Source of the DNA: Nitrospirota bacterium
GTDB taxonomy: Bacteria; Nitrospirota; JACRHL01
Assembly: GCA_029858285.1 (NCBI GenBank)
Contig: JAOUFN010000014.1
Coordinates: forward strand, 1 to 64,000
Direction: 5' to 3'
Length of the DNA stretch: 64,000 nucleotides
Shown: one piece after another, positions 44,868 to 54,429 of the stretch
Layout: each line of letters starts with the position of its first letter
Numbering within the stretch: position 1 is the stretch's first letter
Notes under the pieces: model-generated
Seen by the model: only the letters and a program-made list of their open reading frames with translations
Databases searched by the model: none
Told to the model about the DNA's origin: nothing
Position numbers and translations under genes: made by a program

Positions 44868-46094
44868 CTACAACACCTTGCGGATGGCGCGGCACGCCTG
44901 GCGGATGCGGTGTTCGTTCTCCACCAGCGCAATGCGCACGAACTGGTCGCCGTATTCACCAAAACCGATGCCGGGGCTGACCGCCACCTTGGCCTCGCGA
45001 ATGAGGAATTTGGCGAACTCCAGGGAGCCCATGGCCTGATGCTTGTCGGGAATTTCGGCCCATACGAACATGCTGGCCCTGGGGCTGTCCACGGTCCACC
45101 CGGCCCGGTGCAGGTTTTCCACCAGCACGTCGCGGCGCGCCTGGTACATGTGGCGAATTTCGTTCACGCACTCCTGGGGGCCGTTGAGGGCATGGGTGGC
45201 CGCGATCTGGATGGGCTGGAACATGCCGTAGTCGAGGTAGGACTTGATCTTGGCCAGGGCCGCCAGAATCTCGCGGTTGCCCACGCAAAAGCCGACCCGC
45301 CAGCCGGGCATGTTGTAGGTCTTGGACAGGGAATAGAATTCCACCGCCACGTCCTTGGCCCCTGGCACCTGGAGGATGGAGGGGGCCACGTAATCGTCGA
45401 AGGTGATTTCGGCATAGGCCACGTCGGACACCACCAGGATGCCGTGCTCGCGGGCGAAATCGACCACCTTTTCGTAAAACGCCAGGTCCACCACCTGGGC
45501 CGTGGGGTTGGAGGGAAAATTCACCAGCAGTACCTTGGGGGTGGGCCAGCAATCCCGAACCGCCTTGGTCAGTTCCTCGAAATAGTCGAGGTTCTTGTGC
45601 ATCGGCACGTGGCGGATGTCGCCACCGGCCAGGATGAATCCATAGGGGTGAATGGGGTAAGCCGGGTTCGGGGCCAGGATCACATCGCCCGGATTGGTGA
45701 TGGCGGTGGCCAGGCTCGCCAGCCCCTCCTTGGAGCCGATGGTCACCACCGCCTCGGTTTCCGGGTCCAGATCGACATTGAATTTGCGCTTGTAGAAGGC
45801 GCAGACCGCCTTGCGCAGACCCATGATGCCGCGGGAAAGGGAGTAGCGGTGGTTGCGCGGGTCGCGGGCCGCCTCGCACAGCTTGTCGACGATGTGCTGG
45901 GGGGTCGGCTGGTCCGGATTGCCCATGCCGAAGTCGATGATGTCCTCGCCCCGGCGGCGGGCGGACATTTTCAACTCGGTGACGGTGGCAAAAACGTAGG
46001 GGGGCAGCCGCTTGATGCGATGAAAATCGGTGTGCAACAGCCGGTCGCTTTCGCGCCGGCGCGGCGGAATGGGCTGGGTGGTGGAGTCGGTCAC
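44868..46094 (-). CDS. Class I PLP aminotransferase, AlaC/LL-DAP-aminotransferase-like (probable alanine transaminase)
   Basis: The 408-residue class I/II aminotransferase has [76 protein letters not shown] and the PLP lysine in [17 protein letters not shown], which groups it with AlaC-type glutamate-pyruvate aminotransferases encoded beside hom. It could also serve aspartate. Start is GTG at 46094 with GGAGGAAGG 7 nt upstream. The frame continues upstream into the lipA 3' end but lacks support. It follows lipA by 4 nt. Confidence 0.9.
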   Translation of the reverse strand: MTDSTTQPIPPRRRESDRLLHTDFHRIKRLPPYVFATVTELKMSARRRGEDIIDFGMGNPDQPTPQHIVDKLCEAARDPRNHRYSLSRGIMGLRKAVCAFYKRKFNVDLDPETEAVVTIGSKEGLASLATAITNPGDVILAPNPAYPIHPYGFILAGGDIRHVPMHKNLDYFEELTKAVRDCWPTPKVLLVNFPSNPTAQVVDLAFYEKVVDFAREHGILVVSDVAYAEITFDDYVAPSILQVPGAKDVAVEFYSLSKTYNMPGWRVGFCVGNREILAALAKIKSYLDYGMFQPIQIAATHALNGPQECVNEIRHMYQARRDVLVENLHRAGWTVDSPRASMFVWAEIPDKHQAMGSLEFAKFLIREAKVAVSPGIGFGEYGDQFVRIALVENEHRIRQACRAIRKVL

Positions 46095-46098
46095 GACA

Positions 46099-46989
46099 CT
46101 ACCTTCCTCCCACAGCGGCCAGCAGCGTCGCCGCGTTGAAAGAACTACGCACCCGTGGCCCGGACGCCACATGCCGGAAACCCATGTTCAAGGCCTTCTC
46201 CTTCAAATCCGCGAACCCTTCGGGGGCCAGAAAGCGCGCCACCGGCCGGTGGGCCGACGTGGGGCGCAGATACTGCCCCAGGGTAAGCACGTCGCACCCC
46301 GCCTCCCGCAGGTCGCGGAACACCTGTAACAACTCCGCATCCGTCTCCCCCAGCCCGGCCATCACGCCGGACTTGGTAACCAGTTGCGGAAACTCTTTTT
46401 TGACGCCCGCCAGCAGCGCCAGTGATCCCCGGTAATCCGCTCCGGGCCGGACCGCCGCGTAGAGCCGGGAGACCGTCTCCACGTTGTGGTTGAAGACCTC
46501 CGGCCGCTCCGCCGCGATGCGCCGCACGGCGGCGGCATCCCCCCGAAAATCCGGGGTGAGCACCTCCAGCGTGGTCCCCGGCGACAGCCGCCGCACCGCC
46601 CGCAGCACCGCAACAAACTGGCCCGAGCCGCCGTCGGGCAGGTCGTCGCGGTCCACCGAAGTGACCACCACATGCTTCAACCCCATGGTCCGGGCCACCA
46701 GCGCCAGCCGCTCCGGCTCGCCCGCGTCCACCGCCGCCGGGGTGCCGGTGGCCACGGCGCAGAAAGCGCAGGCGCGGGTGCAGACCTCACCCAGAATCAT
46801 GAAGGTCGCCACCCCGCGGCCAAAACAGTCCGCCAGATTGGGGCAGCGGGCCTCCTCACATACCGTGACCAGCTCCGCCTGCCGCAACACCACGCGCAGC
46901 GGATCCCCCGCGCCCATGGGACGCGCCCGCCCGGCGACCCAGCGGGGCAGCCGACCTGCCGTTGCCACTGTTTCCGCCGGTGCGCGCAT
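46099..46989 (-). CDS. lipA: Lipoyl synthase
   Basis: The 296-residue radical-SAM enzyme inserts sulfur into octanoyl chains on lipoyl domains. It has both iron-sulfur sites: the auxiliary cluster C44-x4-C49-x5-C55 ([12 protein letters not shown]) and the radical-SAM C70-x3-C74-x2-C77 (CTRACAFC). The C-terminal RSSFNA serine motif, which ligates the auxiliary cluster, is also present. [19 protein letters not shown] is typical. It lies between mrcA (12 nt) and the aminotransferase gene (4 nt); no lipB is adjacent. Confidence 0.97.
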   Translation of the reverse strand: MRAPAETVATAGRLPRWVAGRARPMGAGDPLRVVLRQAELVTVCEEARCPNLADCFGRGVATFMILGEVCTRACAFCAVATGTPAAVDAGEPERLALVARTMGLKHVVVTSVDRDDLPDGGSGQFVAVLRAVRRLSPGTTLEVLTPDFRGDAAAVRRIAAERPEVFNHNVETVSRLYAAVRPGADYRGSLALLAGVKKEFPQLVTKSGVMAGLGETDAELLQVFRDLREAGCDVLTLGQYLRPTSAHRPVARFLAPEGFADLKEKALNMGFRHVASGPRVRSSFNAATLLAAVGGR

Positions 46990-47001
46990 AAACGGGCAAT
47001 T

Positions 47002-49602
47002 CTACTGGTTGCCGCCGCCCATGTCTATTTGCAGAAAATCTTCCATGCTCGGATTTTCGTCCACCCGGGTCGTGGGACGGGTGGCCGGGGTGAAAATTTC
47101 CGGCGTGTCGTCGCCACCCTTGACCTGCCGACCGGTTTTCGGGTCGACCGGGGCGTGGTAGACAATGCCGGCCGGAATCTTGAACGGCTCATCCGGCAGT
47201 TGCTGCAACGCCACGCGCATGAAGTCGATCCAGATCGGCAGTGCGGCGCGCGCGCCGCTCTCCTTGGCGCCCAGCACGGTGTGGTCGTCCATGCCCACCC
47301 ACACCGCCACCGTGATGTGGGGGCTGCTGCCCACGAACCAGGCGTCGGTGAAGTCGTTGGTGGTGCCGGTTTTGCCGCCCACGTAGGCATTCAGCACCCG
47401 CGCCCTGACGCCCGTGCCCCGCCGGATGACGTCCTCGAGGACGTTGCTGATCATGTAGGCGGTTTCCTCGGTGATGACCTGCTCTACCTTGGGTTCGGCC
47501 AGTTCCAGGGTCTGCTTGTCGTTGTCCACCACGCGCCGGATGTAGTACGGGTCGGTGCGCTTGCCGCCGGACGCGAACACCCCGTAGGCGCGGGTCAGCT
47601 CCATGAGGGTGAGGCTGGAGGAACCCAGCCCCAGGGACAGGTCGTTGGCGAGGTCGGATTCGATCCCCAGCTTGCGGGCAAACGCCTGCACGTTGCGCAG
47701 CCCCAGGCTCTGCAACAGCTTGACCGTGGCCACGTTACGGGAATGGACCAGCGCCTCGCGCAGGGCAATCGGCCCCTGGAAGTCGTGCTCGTAGTTCTCT
47801 GGCTTCCACACGTTGCCGGTGGCCGCGTCACGGAACACCAGGGGGGTGTCCATGACGATGGACGACGGTGTGTATCCCCGGCTGAACGCCGTGGCGTAAA
47901 CAATGGGCTTGAACGCCGACCCCGACTGGCGCCTGGCCATCAGGGCGCGGTTGAACTGGCTGAGGGCGAAGTTGTAGCCCCCGACCATGGCGCGGATTTC
48001 GCCGGTGTGCGGATCCATGGCCAGCAGCGCCCCCTGCGCCACCGGCACCTGCTCCAGGGTGAACGTCATCGGCTCGGAGGTCTTGACGGCAACGTGGATC
48101 ACGTCCCCCACGGCCAACTGCTTGTCCGGGACGAAATCCTTGAGGTCCTCCACGTCGTTGAGCAGGTCCCGCCCCTTGAGCAGGTGGCGCGCCCACTGCA
48201 TGTCTTCCCTGGCGATGGGGCCGAAGAAGTCGTCCACGTTGATCTGGACGGCATCGGCGGAAACGGCCACCACCACGCCTTCATAAATGCGTCCCGGCAC
48301 CAGTTCGGTGCGGATGCGGGCACGGCCATCACTGCCTTCATCGGCGGGCAGTTTCTTTTGCAATTCCTCCCCGGACAGGCGCCGCAACGGCCCTCGCCAC
48401 CCCTGGCGCTTGTCCAGGGCGCGCAATCCGTCGGTCACCGCCTGTTCCGCAGCCTCCTGCATCCCGGCGTCCATGGTGGTGTAGACGCTCAGGCCGCCCT
48501 GATTGACCGCCTCTTCGCCATAGACCGATGTCAGGTGCTTGCGCACCTCCTCCATGAAATACGGGGCCTGGCGCTCGATGCGTTGCGGGCGGCGGAAAAG
48601 CAGATCGGCGGCGTAGGCCAGGCGCAGGGTGTCGTCATCGATCACCCCCTCCGCACGCATGCGCTTGAGCACCACCCCCTGGCGGTTCTTGGCGGCGACG
48701 GCGTCGGCATAGGGGGTGTAGCGGCTGGGGGCGCGGGGCAGTCCGGCGATAAAGGCCGCCTCCGGCAGGGACAGTTGTTCCACGTCCTTGCCAAAATACC
48801 CCTTGGCCGCCGCTTGCGCCCCGTAGGCGCCGTTGCCCAGATAGATCTCGTTCAGGTAGAGCTCGAGGATTTCGTCCTTGCTCAGCACCCGCTCCATTTT
48901 GAGGGCGAGCAGTGCCTCGCGGATTTTGCGGGAGATTTTTTTCTCCCGCGTCAAAAACAGGGTGCGGGCCAACTGCTGGGTGATGGTGCTGCCACCCTGG
49001 CTGAAGCCGCCGCGCGCCAGATTAGCCACCATGGCGCCGCCGATGCGCACCGGATCGATGCCATAGTGCTTGTAGAAGCGGCTGTCCTCTACCGCCAGCA
49101 GGGCGTTCACCAGGTGCTTGGGCATGCGTTCGAGGGGCACATAGACCCGGCGCTCGGCGAAATATTCGCCCACCAGGTCGCCGTGTACGTCGTAGATGCG
49201 GGTGATGGTGCTGTATTCGTGGTTGCGCAGCGCCTTTACATCCGGCAGGGTGCGGGCCAGGGCGGCAACCCACAGGCCTACCCCCACCACCAGACAGGCA
49301 AAGGCCGCGCCGCCGTAGATCAGGATTTCGCGCCGCCGCTGCCACGCCCGCTCCCGCGCCACCAGATAGAGGGCGCGGAATTTCTGCCACTGCAGCGAGA
49401 TCCAGGCCCGCAGCCGCTGCCACGGACCGCGCGCTCCGCCGTCGTTTCCGCCGCCGTCGTTTCCACTGCCGCCGGGACCACCTCCGCCGGGACCACTGCC
49501 GTACGGGGGCGGGGTTGCACCGGATGCGGGGGGCATCGGAGCGGGGTCCTGGGAGTTTACCGGGGAATGGTCCGGGGGGTTTTCCGGGTAATTGTCAGAC
49601 AA
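47002..49602 (-). CDS. mrcA: Penicillin-binding protein 1A (class A PBP)
   Basis: The 866-residue bifunctional peptidoglycan synthase has a Gly/Pro/Asp-rich cytoplasmic N-terminus (1-60) and a membrane anchor (about 95-115). A GT51 glycosyltransferase follows (LLAVEDSRFYKHYGIDPVRIGGA, GGSTITQQLARTLFL, KILELYLNEIYLGNGAYG-like segment), then an OB-like insert and a transpeptidase with S-x-x-K in RQSGSAFKP, SRN and KTGTT. It is first in a unit with lipA and the threonine genes. The TTG at 49602 has no clear Shine-Dalgarno. An ATG at 49536 (22 codons on), with AGGA about 10 nt upstream, is an alternative. Confidence 0.93.
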   Translation of the reverse strand: MSDNYPENPPDHSPVNSQDPAPMPPASGATPPPYGSGPGGGGPGGSGNDGGGNDGGARGPWQRLRAWISLQWQKFRALYLVARERAWQRRREILIYGGAAFACLVVGVGLWVAALARTLPDVKALRNHEYSTITRIYDVHGDLVGEYFAERRVYVPLERMPKHLVNALLAVEDSRFYKHYGIDPVRIGGAMVANLARGGFSQGGSTITQQLARTLFLTREKKISRKIREALLALKMERVLSKDEILELYLNEIYLGNGAYGAQAAAKGYFGKDVEQLSLPEAAFIAGLPRAPSRYTPYADAVAAKNRQGVVLKRMRAEGVIDDDTLRLAYAADLLFRRPQRIERQAPYFMEEVRKHLTSVYGEEAVNQGGLSVYTTMDAGMQEAAEQAVTDGLRALDKRQGWRGPLRRLSGEELQKKLPADEGSDGRARIRTELVPGRIYEGVVVAVSADAVQINVDDFFGPIAREDMQWARHLLKGRDLLNDVEDLKDFVPDKQLAVGDVIHVAVKTSEPMTFTLEQVPVAQGALLAMDPHTGEIRAMVGGYNFALSQFNRALMARRQSGSAFKPIVYATAFSRGYTPSSIVMDTPLVFRDAATGNVWKPENYEHDFQGPIALREALVHSRNVATVKLLQSLGLRNVQAFARKLGIESDLANDLSLGLGSSSLTLMELTRAYGVFASGGKRTDPYYIRRVVDNDKQTLELAEPKVEQVITEETAYMISNVLEDVIRRGTGVRARVLNAYVGGKTGTTNDFTDAWFVGSSPHITVAVWVGMDDHTVLGAKESGARAALPIWIDFMRVALQQLPDEPFKIPAGIVYHAPVDPKTGRQVKGGDDTPEIFTPATRPTTRVDENPSMEDFLQIDMGGGNQ

Positions 49603-49701
49603 GGCTCAGCATATCCGTTGCAAAGGTGACTCGTTGGCTTCCCGCCGGATGCAAGCATACACGATGCACCCCCACCCTGTGGCCCCCCGTTTTGTCGATG
49701 C

Positions 49702-49730
49702 TTGCTCCGACCCCGCACACTCCATATAAT
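49702..49730 (+). promoter_or_regulatory. Sigma70 promoter for the small ORF and yajQ
   Basis: TTGCTC (49702-49707) and a perfect TATAAT (49725-49730) are separated by exactly 17 nt. Transcription would start near 49737, giving a leader of about 80 nt before the small ORF. Confidence 0.7.
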
Positions 49731-49815
49731 CCGGCCAGGGAATCTGCCGCAACCGCAGGCCAGCCGACTGTGCCGCGCGGATCATTTGCACGAGTTACAG
49801 AAGGAGCGAACCCGT

Positions 49816-49908
49816 ATGGACGAAATGCCCCTCAAACAGTGGATGCTGGGCCTGACGGCAATCGCCGGCGCGGCCACCCTGGCCATCTTCATCATGATGT
49901 TCTTCTAG
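49816..49908 (+). CDS. 30-aa single-pass membrane peptide
   Basis: The peptide has a short charged start (MDEMPLKQW) and then one hydrophobic helix to the end (MLGLTAIAGAATLAIFIMMFF). AAGGAG lies 11 nt upstream of the ATG, and a good sigma70 promoter precedes it by about 85 nt. The stop is 6 nt before the yajQ ATG, so they form an operon. It is too short for family assignment. A leader-peptide role or a small membrane regulator are both possible. Confidence 0.6.
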   Translation: MDEMPLKQWMLGLTAIAGAATLAIFIMMFF

Positions 49909-49914
49909 TCCGGA

Positions 49915-50409
49915 ATGGCTACCGACAGCTCTTTTGACGTGGTTTCGGAACTGGACCTGCAAGAGGTCCGCAACGCCGTGGATCAGGTCATGAAGGAAAT
50001 CGGCCAGCGCTTCGACTTCAAGGGCAGCGTCAGTCGCGTCACCCTGGAGGATGACGAAAAACTGGTGCTGCACTCGGACGACGCGGGCAAGCTGCAAAGC
50101 GTGATCCGGGTGCTGGAAGAGCGACTGGTAAAGCGCAGCATCTCTCTCAAAGCCCTGGACTGGGGCAAGGTGGAGCCCGCCGCCAGCGCCACCGTGCGGC
50201 AGACCGCCACCCTGCGCCAGGGGATTCCGGCGGACAAGGCCAAGCTGATCGTCAAGGCGATCAAGGACGCCAAACTCAAGGTGCAGGCCTCCGTGCAGGG
50301 GGATCAGGTGCGGGTTTCGGGCAAGAAACGCGACGATTTGCAGGAGGCGATCCAACTCCTCAAGGGGGGCGACTTCGGGCTGCCCCTTCAGTTCACCAAC
50401 TATCGGTAA
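49915..50409 (+). CDS. yajQ: YajQ-family nucleotide-binding protein
   Basis: The 164-residue protein is a full-length YajQ (DUF520/UPF0234): SSFDVVSELDLQEVRNAVDQVMKEIGQRFDFKGS at the start, a central RSISLKALDWGKVEPA, and AKLIVKAIKDAKLKVQASVQGDQVRVSGKKRDDLQEAIQLLK. YajQ binds RNA or nucleotides, and in Xanthomonas it is a c-di-GMP effector. It follows the 30-aa membrane peptide by 6 nt, and fbp lies 58 nt downstream. Confidence 0.96.
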   Translation: MATDSSFDVVSELDLQEVRNAVDQVMKEIGQRFDFKGSVSRVTLEDDEKLVLHSDDAGKLQSVIRVLEERLVKRSISLKALDWGKVEPAASATVRQTATLRQGIPADKAKLIVKAIKDAKLKVQASVQGDQVRVSGKKRDDLQEAIQLLKGGDFGLPLQFTNYR

Positions 50410-50467
50410 CTCCGGCCACCGGTAACCCCGGCCACGGGCATACTTACCTACCTTCAGGCAGTAACTC

Positions 50468-51469
50468 ATGACGCTCACCACCATCGAACGCCACATCGTC
50501 GAGGAGGAGCGCCGTCACGGACTCACCTCCGGCACCCTGACCAACCTGCTGTACGACATTGCCGTGGCCGCCAAGGTCATCTCCCGCGAGGTGCGGCGCG
50601 CCGGCCTGACCAACATCATCGGCTCCACCGGCGACGTCAACGTGCAGGGCGAGACCGTGCAGAAGCTGGATATCTACGCCAACGACCTGTTAAGCGGCTA
50701 TCTGGCCAAGAGCGGCCGGGTGTGCGCCATCGGCTCGGAAGAGCTGGCCAAGCCAATCATGGTGCCGGAAAAGCAGGCGGGCAAGTATGTGGTCAATCTG
50801 GACCCGCTGGACGGCTCCGGCAACATTGCCGTCAACGCCAGCATCGGCACCATTTTTTCCATTCTCCCCAAGCTGGGGCAAGGCGCGGCGACCGAGGCCG
50901 ACTGCCTGCAACCGGGGCGCAACCAGGTGGCGGCGGGGTACGTCATGTACGGCTCCTCGACCGTGTTCGTCTACTCCACCGGTCTGGGGGTGTACGGTTT
51001 TACCCTGGACCCGACGGTGGGGGAATTTGTCCTTTCCCACTCCCGCATCCGCTATCCCGGGCACTGCAAGTTCTACAGCATCAACGAGGGGTACGCGAGC
51101 TACTGGGACGAGCCGACGCGGCGCTACATCGAGTGGGTCAAAGGCATCGACCCGGCCTCCCACCGGCCCTACGGACACCGCTATATCGGCGCCATGGTGG
51201 CGGATTTCCACCGCAACATGCTGGAAGGGGGGGTGTTTCTGTATCCCAGGGACAACAAGGACCCGCAAAAAACCACCGGCAAGCTGCGCCTGCTGTTCGA
51301 GGCCAACCCCATGGCGTTTCTGGCGGAACAGGCCGGGGGCGCCGCCACCACCGGCACCGAGCGCATCCTGACCATCACCCCCACCGACCTGCACCAGCGC
51401 GTGCCCGTGATCGTCGGCATGGCCAGCGAAGTGGAACGCTACGAAAACTTTGTCCGCCAGTCGCACTAG
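50468..51469 (+). CDS. fbp: Fructose-1,6-bisphosphatase class I
   Basis: The 333-residue gluconeogenic enzyme hydrolyses fructose-1,6-bisphosphate. It has GDVNVQGETVQKLDIYAN, IGSEELAKPIM, YVVNLDPLDGSGNIAVNASIGTIFSI (metal-binding DPLDGS), YVMYGSSTVFVYSTG, KFYSINEGYASYW and YIGAMVADFHRNMLEGGVFLYP. Length is standard. No strong Shine-Dalgarno precedes the ATG, so coupling with yajQ is possible. Confidence 0.97.
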   Translation: MTLTTIERHIVEEERRHGLTSGTLTNLLYDIAVAAKVISREVRRAGLTNIIGSTGDVNVQGETVQKLDIYANDLLSGYLAKSGRVCAIGSEELAKPIMVPEKQAGKYVVNLDPLDGSGNIAVNASIGTIFSILPKLGQGAATEADCLQPGRNQVAAGYVMYGSSTVFVYSTGLGVYGFTLDPTVGEFVLSHSRIRYPGHCKFYSINEGYASYWDEPTRRYIEWVKGIDPASHRPYGHRYIGAMVADFHRNMLEGGVFLYPRDNKDPQKTTGKLRLLFEANPMAFLAEQAGGAATTGTERILTITPTDLHQRVPVIVGMASEVERYENFVRQSH

Positions 51470-51503
51470 CACCCGCCGCCGGGGGTTCCCCGGAGGGCTG
51501 GAA

Positions 51504-52031
51504 ATGACCCGCCGGACGGGCCTGGCCCCTGCCCGGCTCACGGTTTTGGCACTTGTTTTGGCACTGGTTCTGATGGCCGTGGCCGTGCCAGTACGCGCGT
51601 TGGCGGGGGAATGGCGCTGGCTGCTGCTGCCGGACGGCGCCCGCATGCCCGCCGAGGTGATGTTCACCGCCGAGCAGCGGGCGCGCGGCCTCATGTACCT
51701 CAAAAATTATCCCGACGACCGGCTGATGCTGTTCCACTATCCGGACAACGGCGATCACCGGCTGTGGATGAAGAACTGCCACTTCCCCATCGACGCCGCG
51801 TGGATCGACTCCGGCGGCACGGTACTGGCGGTGGAGCGGGACATTCCGCCCTGCCCGGCGGAGCCGTGCCCGCTGTTCGGCCCTGCCACCCCCTCCCGGC
51901 ATTTTGTGGAGGGCACCGTCGGCTGGCTGGACCGCCACGGCGTGGCGCCGGGGCAGCTCCTGCGGCTGGAAGGGGTCGCCCCGGAGCCGGGGGAAGCACC
52001 GGAACCGGCGCCACCGACGCCCCCACACTGA
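51504..52031 (+). CDS. Secreted DUF192-family protein
   Basis: The 175-residue protein has a Sec signal peptide (LTVLALVLALVLMAVAVPVRALA) followed by one DUF192 domain: FTAEQRARGLMYLKNYPDDRLMLFHYPDNGDHRLWMKNCHFPIDAAWID, then VLAVERDIPPCPAEPCPLF and HFVEGTVGWLDRHGVAPG. The WMKNC and IDAAWID runs are family hallmarks; function is unknown. The ATG with GGAGGG upstream is preferred over a frame starting within fbp. The C-terminus is Pro/Glu-rich. Confidence 0.9.
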   Translation: MTRRTGLAPARLTVLALVLALVLMAVAVPVRALAGEWRWLLLPDGARMPAEVMFTAEQRARGLMYLKNYPDDRLMLFHYPDNGDHRLWMKNCHFPIDAAWIDSGGTVLAVERDIPPCPAEPCPLFGPATPSRHFVEGTVGWLDRHGVAPGQLLRLEGVAPEPGEAPEPAPPTPPH

Positions 52032-52132
52032 CGGGCCCCTGCTACGGGAGCCCCCGCCTGATGGCGCCCCCCTGCAATTCCCTGGCATGCCTCGCCGCAC
52101 CGTGTTCCGCGCGGGAAAAGGCGTGGACCGGG

Positions 52133-52161
52133 TTGTTTTTTCCCGGACCCATTCATATACT
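52133..52161 (+). promoter_or_regulatory. Candidate sigma70 promoter for the hydrolase lipoprotein
   Basis: TTGTTT (52133-52138) and TATACT (52156-52161) are separated by 17 nt. Two near-identical 16-bp direct repeats follow immediately and may bind a regulator. Confidence 0.5.
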
Positions 52162-52196
52162 CGCGAAACGACCAATTAAATCGCGAAAAGATCAAT
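52161..52196. promoter_or_regulatory. 16-bp direct repeats TCGCGAAAMGAYCAAT
   Basis: TCGCGAAACGACCAAT (52161-52176) and TCGCGAAAAGATCAAT (52181-52196) differ at two positions and are spaced 20 bp start to start, about two helical turns. They lie between a likely promoter and the gene's ribosome binding site, where a repressor could act. Confidence 0.45.
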
Positions 52197-52209
52197 GGGG
52201 AAAAGGGCT

Positions 52210-54354
52210 ATGAGCCGGCTTTATGTACAGCGTTTTCTGTTTATAACTCTGACGCTGACCGCTGCCTGCGGCAGTGAGACCGCCGGTGTCGGCGGCGCCC
52301 CCGACAGCACCCTCCGGCGGGGAGAACCTAGCGCAGTCACGGCTGCGGGAGAGACGTTTACGGTGTCCCTCCCCGGCGTCACCATCCGCAAAAGCCCCTA
52401 CGACCCCTACGGTATCCTGCACTGGGACGAGACCCACCCCGCCGACGCCATCACTGTGCCGAACGGGCGGCCAATCTACGCGCTGCTGGTCTCAGGCTAC
52501 ACCGCCAATACCGAACTGGACGAACTTTACTACTACGATTTTGCCAAATACGTGGCCGAACAGGGCGGCTATGTACACTTCGCCTGGTGGAACAACCTGC
52601 TGGCGCCCTATATGGAGCGGCCGCTGCACGATGGGAACAGCTCCCCCGGTTGGGATATCGTTCCCCCCTTCTCCAAGGCGCTGGAGGTTCTTCTGGCCCC
52701 TACTTTCATCCCGAATTTTGCCGTCTACGGCGAAAAAGCCCTCCCTCGGGAAGACAACCAGTTCCAGGCGGACGCCAAGGCCTTCCTGCGCGCCATCCGG
52801 CGGAACAACCCGAACGCCAGAATCGTCATCGTGGGCCACAGCATGGGGGGGGGCGCCGTGTCCCGGCTGGGTTCGGACCCCGCCATTGCCGATCTGGACA
52901 TCGACATTCTGGCCCCCATCGACCCGGTGGGGAACCGGAGCTGGCCCGCGACCTCGCTCGTCCACGAGGCACGCAGCGACTTCAACTGGACCCGCTGGCG
53001 AGCCACCCGCAACGAATTTCTGGGCTACAGGCAGAAAGACTGCGTGCGCGGGGGCGGTATTTTTGGAAATATGTGCAAAAATTATGCGACCAGCAGCTTT
53101 TCCCTGCCGGTCCACAAATGCCGGGCAATCGGCCCCTGGCGCAACGATCCCTCCATTAGTTCCGTTCTGTTCGCGTGGGTACCCTCCCTGGACCCGCTTT
53201 ATTGCCCCGGACCGTACATCCACAATCCGGCGCCGCGAACCTTCGGGACCAACATCAAGTACCTGTATCACCGCTACCAGAGGGAGTTCTTATTCCCGTT
53301 CGACTTCGGGGACAATCAATACTTCCGCCACTGGGCTCCACGGGTGACCAGCAACCGCGTGGAAGACGGAAACAACTTCCAGAAACCGGTGGTCACCTGC
53401 GCCGACGGGGCCGACCCGTTGATCCCGGCGATCCAGTGCCATAGCCAGGACGGGCACGGCGAAATCATCGGGGCGCGCCAATACGACCTCGACACCGGCA
53501 AAAAAGAGCTGGTGTTTTATGCCACCAAGGTCACCGGCAACTGGCCAAAATTCTCTCCGGGGGAAAGCGCCCAGAACCGGAGTCTGCGCAGGGATCTGGT
53601 GCGCACCTTCGTGGAGACCGGAGACGCGGGCGGACACGCCCCCCGCTATCCGCAACTCGACATGGTGTCGGCGGACCTGATCCGGATCGCCCGGATGTTC
53701 GGCAAGCCGGTGGCGGTTGCGGGCGGTCCGTACACGGGCAAGGGGTGCGCCCCGATCCTGTTCGACGCCAGCGGCTCCTATGACACCGATGGCCAGATCG
53801 TCTCCTACGCGTGGGATTTTGACAACGACGGCGTGATCGACGCCACCGGCACGACCCCCACCGTGGAGCACGCCTACGAAGCCAGCTACGTTGGCATAGC
53901 CCGTCTGGTGGTCACCGACAATGACGGCAACACGGATGAGGCCACCGCTGCCGTGGCGGTGTTGGCGTTGCCCGCCACCACACCGCCGGAGATCACCTCC
54001 ATCCAGGCCACCCCGGATGTCCTGTGGGCGCCGGAGCACGTCATGGTGCCGGTAAATGTGTCGGTTACCCTGGCTGTCCCTTGCGCCACGACCTGCCGGA
54101 TCGTGGATGTGCAAAGCAACGAAGACGAGGATGAATCCGGGTCCGGCCACACCGAAGACGACTGGGAGATCACCGGTGACCTGTCGGTGAACCTGCGGGC
54201 AGAGCGTTCGGGAGGCGATACCGGGCGGGTGTACACCATCACCGTCGAGTGTACCAACCCGATCGGAAAAACGGCCACGGCCAGCGTTCAGGTGGTGGTG
54301 CCGCACGACCAGGGGCACGGCGAAGGGCATGATGGCGAAGGGCACGACTCCTGA
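52210..54354 (+). CDS. Secreted alpha/beta-hydrolase lipoprotein with PKD domain
   Basis: The 714-residue protein has a lipoprotein signal (LTLTAAC, lipid on C20) and an alpha/beta-hydrolase domain with nucleophile S211 in GHSMGGG and a likely catalytic histidine in CHSQDGHGE. A PKD domain follows (about 500-590; FDASGSYDTDGQIVSYAWDFDNDGVID), then an Ig-like domain and a Gly/His/Asp/Glu-rich tail (DQGHGEGHDGEGHDS). Several cysteines suggest disulfides. A surface lipase or esterase is the best guess; the substrate is unknown. The ATG at 52210 is chosen, with one 15 nt earlier also in frame. It is an isolated gene between the fbp block and an Rhs relic. Confidence 0.82.
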   Translation: MSRLYVQRFLFITLTLTAACGSETAGVGGAPDSTLRRGEPSAVTAAGETFTVSLPGVTIRKSPYDPYGILHWDETHPADAITVPNGRPIYALLVSGYTANTELDELYYYDFAKYVAEQGGYVHFAWWNNLLAPYMERPLHDGNSSPGWDIVPPFSKALEVLLAPTFIPNFAVYGEKALPREDNQFQADAKAFLRAIRRNNPNARIVIVGHSMGGGAVSRLGSDPAIADLDIDILAPIDPVGNRSWPATSLVHEARSDFNWTRWRATRNEFLGYRQKDCVRGGGIFGNMCKNYATSSFSLPVHKCRAIGPWRNDPSISSVLFAWVPSLDPLYCPGPYIHNPAPRTFGTNIKYLYHRYQREFLFPFDFGDNQYFRHWAPRVTSNRVEDGNNFQKPVVTCADGADPLIPAIQCHSQDGHGEIIGARQYDLDTGKKELVFYATKVTGNWPKFSPGESAQNRSLRRDLVRTFVETGDAGGHAPRYPQLDMVSADLIRIARMFGKPVAVAGGPYTGKGCAPILFDASGSYDTDGQIVSYAWDFDNDGVIDATGTTPTVEHAYEASYVGIARLVVTDNDGNTDEATAAVAVLALPATTPPEITSIQATPDVLWAPEHVMVPVNVSVTLAVPCATTCRIVDVQSNEDEDESGSGHTEDDWEITGDLSVNLRAERSGGDTGRVYTITVECTNPIGKTATASVQVVVPHDQGHGEGHDGEGHDS

Positions 54355-54429
54355 GCCACTGACGGGCCGGTAACGGCGGGGGCCCCCGGCGGGCATGTGC
54401 ACACTATGTGTCCTCTTAACCTTCCAGGC

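Noticed and set aside
46486-49629. Plus-strand frame of more than 1000 codons opposite mrcA and lipA
   Set aside because: It is antisense to two well-supported genes; high-GC third codon positions on the true strand create long antisense frames. Its translation (Gly/His/Arg/Gln-rich) has no domain pattern.
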